NCBI GenBank assembly: GCA_934418125.1
Contig: CAKRWT010000034.1
Coordinates: forward strand, 1-25,468
From: an uncultured Lachnospiraceae bacterium
GTDB taxonomy: Bacteria > Bacillota > Clostridia > Lachnospirales > Lachnospiraceae
Direction of reading: 5' to 3'
Length of the DNA stretch: 25,468 nucleotides
The position numbers and the translations under genes are program-made. Below the pieces are notes generated by a model. The model did not search any database, was not told the DNA's origin, and saw only the letters and a list, made by a program, of their open reading frames with translations. Numbering within the stretch: position 1 is the stretch's first letter; every line of letters starts with the position of its first letter. This document shows positions 23,589 to 25,468 of the stretch, one piece after another.

Positions 23589-24281
23589 TCAAAAATAAGA
23601 AGTTTCCATTTTTTTGACTGCAAATTCCGAGGCTGTCTCTTGTACAATTTCTAGTACATTGACATCTTCTGCTATATTTCCTTGACGGGGTTCCAGCTCA
23701 TTGTTAGTTACCACTTCTGCCTTGCCAGCGTCCGATGCACCATAAGAGAAATTTACTATGGTAGCATTGCTGTATTTTTCAAAAGCTGCATAGTATTCTT
23801 CTTCTGTAATTACATCTGTTTCCTCTCCTTTTTTCATGGTATAAGCAGCATTTCCACTTTCGTCAAATTGCTCATAAATCCCCTCTGCCAGTCTGAGCGA
23901 ACCGGATTTTTCAATTTCAAAACGCTGCATATCGTGACCGGAAGCAGCATAAATACCTGTTTCATCATAGGCGATAGGATATGCTGTTCCCATACTTTCT
24001 ATTGTTCCTATGTTTTTAACTTCTTTATCTATCAAATAATATACATCACAATTAAGTGCTGCCTGATTTCCCAAACCGTCATTATATACTTGTGAGGTAA
24101 CAAGTAAAACAGGTAAAGAAGCATTTGTATCAATAATTGCAAAAAGCTCATTATCTTCCAATCCTCCGACGGTTTCTCCATAAATAGCAGCGTTTTCACT
24201 ACCTTTTTCTCCACATGCACATAAAGAAAAGATTAACACACATAAAGCCATATATGAAATAAACTTCTTTGCCTTATACAT
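23589..24281 (-). CDS. Lipoprotein of unknown function, possibly with altered C-terminus
   Basis: A 230-residue lipoprotein: signal MYKAKKFISYMALCVLIFSL, lipobox LCAC with Cys23, then a mixed alpha/beta extracellular part with no family I recognise. Segments such as TNASLPVLLVTSQVYND and CDVYYLIDKEVKNIGTIESMG suggest a small globular domain. Start: the frame opens at a TTG at 24311; ATG 24281 has AAGGAG 9 bases upstream. It begins 4 bp after the regulator stop, so the two form an operon. Its last residues overlap another open frame that continues into the debris, so its 3' end may have been replaced. It lies between two CRISPR blocks. Confidence 0.7.
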   Translation of the reverse strand: MYKAKKFISYMALCVLIFSLCACGEKGSENAAIYGETVGGLEDNELFAIIDTNASLPVLLVTSQVYNDGLGNQAALNCDVYYLIDKEVKNIGTIESMGTAYPIAYDETGIYAASGHDMQRFEIEKSGSLRLAEGIYEQFDESGNAAYTMKKGEETDVITEEEYYAAFEKYSNATIVNFSYGASDAGKAEVVTNNELEPRQGNIAEDVNVLEIVQETASEFAVKKMETSYF

Positions 24282-24285
24282 ATTT

Positions 24286-24807
24286 TCAGTCTCCTTTTTT
24301 TCTTCTTTCAATGGTATAACTTATGAACAATATCACTCCGATTGCTGCCGCAATAATAGACGGTATCATTAACCGCATATAATCAATAGGGGCATTTTCG
24401 TATTGTCCTGTAACGATATATCGGTATAGCATATACTGGGTACTAAGTGTTGTGCTTTGTAGCGCAATTACATAGGCGAAATTTAATATGCTAACCATAA
24501 TAAAAATCAGACCACTAATTAGCAACAGCGTCATTTTTCTGTTATGAAGATTTATTTTCATCAAATCTTCTAAAGTTATTTGCTCATCAGTTTTGTTTGC
24601 CACACCTGCTTCTCCTTCCTTTAGCAAATCATCTAATGACACATGAAAAATTCTGCTTATTTTAACGATACTTTCTAAATCAGGGGAAGTGCTATCTGAC
24701 TCCCATTTGGAAATAGTCTGTCTGGATACGTTAAGTTTTTCTGCTAATTGTTCTTGTGTCATTCCCGAAAGTTTCCTTAATTGGTTGATTTTATTTCCAA
24801 TTTCCAT
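24286..24807 (-). CDS. XRE-type helix-turn-helix regulator with two membrane segments
   Basis: A 173-residue protein. Residues about 5-60 are a Cro/C1-type HTH (INQLRKLSGMTQEQLAEKLNVSRQTISKWESD), followed by a linker and two hydrophobic segments at about 92-116 and 145-166. This is the layout of membrane-bound XRE regulators. Start: the frame opens at 24849, but ATG 24807 has AAAGGAGG 8 bases upstream. The lipoprotein gene follows 4 bp downstream, so the regulator may sense an envelope signal with it, like small anti-sigma-like pairs; that role is inference. It lies in the 2-kb insert between CRISPR blocks. Confidence 0.85.
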   Translation of the reverse strand: MEIGNKINQLRKLSGMTQEQLAEKLNVSRQTISKWESDSTSPDLESIVKISRIFHVSLDDLLKEGEAGVANKTDEQITLEDLMKINLHNRKMTLLLISGLIFIMVSILNFAYVIALQSTTLSTQYMLYRYIVTGQYENAPIDYMRLMIPSIIAAAIGVILFISYTIERRKKGD

Positions 24808-24833
24808 TTTGTGTCCTCCTTTAAGAGCAATTT

Positions 24834-24862
24834 TAAATAAAATAAACAATTTTTTCTATCAA
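24834..24862 (-). promoter_or_regulatory. Weak candidate promoter of the XRE-lipoprotein operon
   Basis: TTGATA (24857-24862) and TATTTA (24834-24839) on the minus strand are 17 bp apart. The -10 is poor. The flanking sequence 24840-24969 is AT-rich and carries no gene. Confidence 0.3.
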
Positions 24863-24969
24863 CATTGCTTTACATTTGCGCTCAAAATAATAACATTTAT
24901 GAAATTGCTTGTTTTTCTGCACTTTAAGTGTTCATATAAAGGCATTTAAAATTTAGTAAAGTTCATAAG

Positions 24970-25468
24970 ATTTCAATCCACGCTCCCACGAGGGGAGCGA
25001 CTAGTACCCTGTCCCGATTGCTGCTTCCACATACAGATTTCAATCCACGCTCCCACGAGGGGAGCGACGCAAAGTCAAAGCAGACTATCAATGGGTAAAT
25101 CACATTTCAATCCTCGCTCCCACGAGGGGAGCGACGTAAATACGTTCTCAACATTTCTTCACATACGTATTTCAATCCACGCTCCCACGAGGGGAGCGAC
25201 GTCCTTGTCCATAAGTACAAATAATTCCGGCTTGCATTTCAATCCACGCTCCCACGAGGGGAGCGACGGCTGTCGGCAAGCTGTACCACCGATTCCCGAT
25301 CAATTTCAATCCACGCTCCCACGAGGGGAGCGACGGCATATCTCCACAGCATTTTCAAAGACGTTACAAATTTCAATCCACGCTCCCACGAGGGGAGCGA
25401 CAAATATCTACGTAGGTTTAATCTGCCCGATAGAGATTTAAATCCACGCTCCCACGAGGGGAGCGACG
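24970..25468 (-). CRISPR. CRISPR block 2, type I-C-like, at least eight repeats, runs off the right edge
   Basis: Eight 32-bp repeats start at 24970, 25037, 25104, 25169, 25236, 25303, 25370 and 25436. The seven spacers are 33-35 bp and all differ. Repeat 3 (25104) has one change (TCCTCG for TCCACG) and repeat 8 (25436) one change (TTTAAAT for TTTCAAT); the rest match block 1. The minus strand reads GTCGCTCCCC ... GATTGAAAT, as in subtype I-C, where the crRNA 5' tag comes from the repeat 3' end. No cas gene is in the window; leader and cas3-cas5-cas8c-cas7-cas4-cas1-cas2 would be expected to the right. Confidence 0.97.

Noticed and set aside
25091..25441. 116-residue plus-strand frame through CRISPR block 2 with repeating FNPRSHEGSD
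   Set aside because: It is an artefact of the 32-bp repeat read in frame; no ribosome site, no domain.
22768..25468. Presence of cas genes in the window
   Set aside because: No Cas1-, Cas3-, Cas5-, Cas7- or Cas8-like sequence is seen; any cas operon must lie outside.

Overview
The window looks like a chromosome segment of an anaerobic, low-to-mid GC Firmicute, most likely a gut Lachnospiraceae. The signs are the dgt-dnaG-rpoD-trmK order, AGGAGG-type ribosome binding sites, TTGACA/TATAAT promoters, a GerMN lipoprotein, DUF4125 and DUF6171 proteins, and a sugar ABC importer with plant-arabinan enzymes. This placement is inferred from gene content and protein character; no database search was possible.

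Layout. 1-3236: a membrane protein cut by the left edge, a trypsin-like protease and a TetR-type regulator (minus strand), divergent from a membrane-anchored phospholipase D-like protein. 3304-10159: the information-processing block on the minus strand, dgt -> dnaG -> rpoD -> trmK -> TGS-domain nucleoside kinase -> rnpB, with a strong rnpB promoter overlapping the end of the kinase gene. 10390-13652: an HSL-type esterase divergent from an alcohol-acetyltransferase-like condensation-fold enzyme and a zinc-ribbon membrane protein. 13664-15137: a GerMN lipoprotein overlapping a DUF4125 protein. 15247-15470: two tRNA-Leu genes (TAA, CAG) with clear promoter and terminator. 15663-22279: an arabino-oligosaccharide locus with a solute-binding protein, two permeases, a DUF6171 protein, a GH51 and a GH43 arabinofuranosidase. 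It has no ATPase and no regulator of its own in the window.

22592-25468 is the accessory end. A type I-C-like CRISPR array (32-bp repeat, 33-37-bp spacers) appears in two blocks with the same repeat: three repeats at 22768-22933 and at least eight from 24970 to the right edge. The 2 kb between them holds an IS3-family remnant ending inside what looks like a spacer, inverted repeats and GC-rich debris, and a two-gene unit of an XRE/HTH membrane regulator and a lipoprotein. The simplest reading is an ancestral array split by mobile DNA. The repeat orientation puts the leader, and probably the cas genes, beyond the right edge.

How the parts work together: GH51 and GH43 enzymes would trim arabinose side chains or arabino-oligosaccharides that the lipoprotein-permease system brings in. 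The SBP promoter has a tandem 20-bp-spaced direct repeat directly upstream, suggesting an activator encoded elsewhere. The dgt-dnaG-rpoD cluster is the replication/transcription initiation operon common to Firmicutes.
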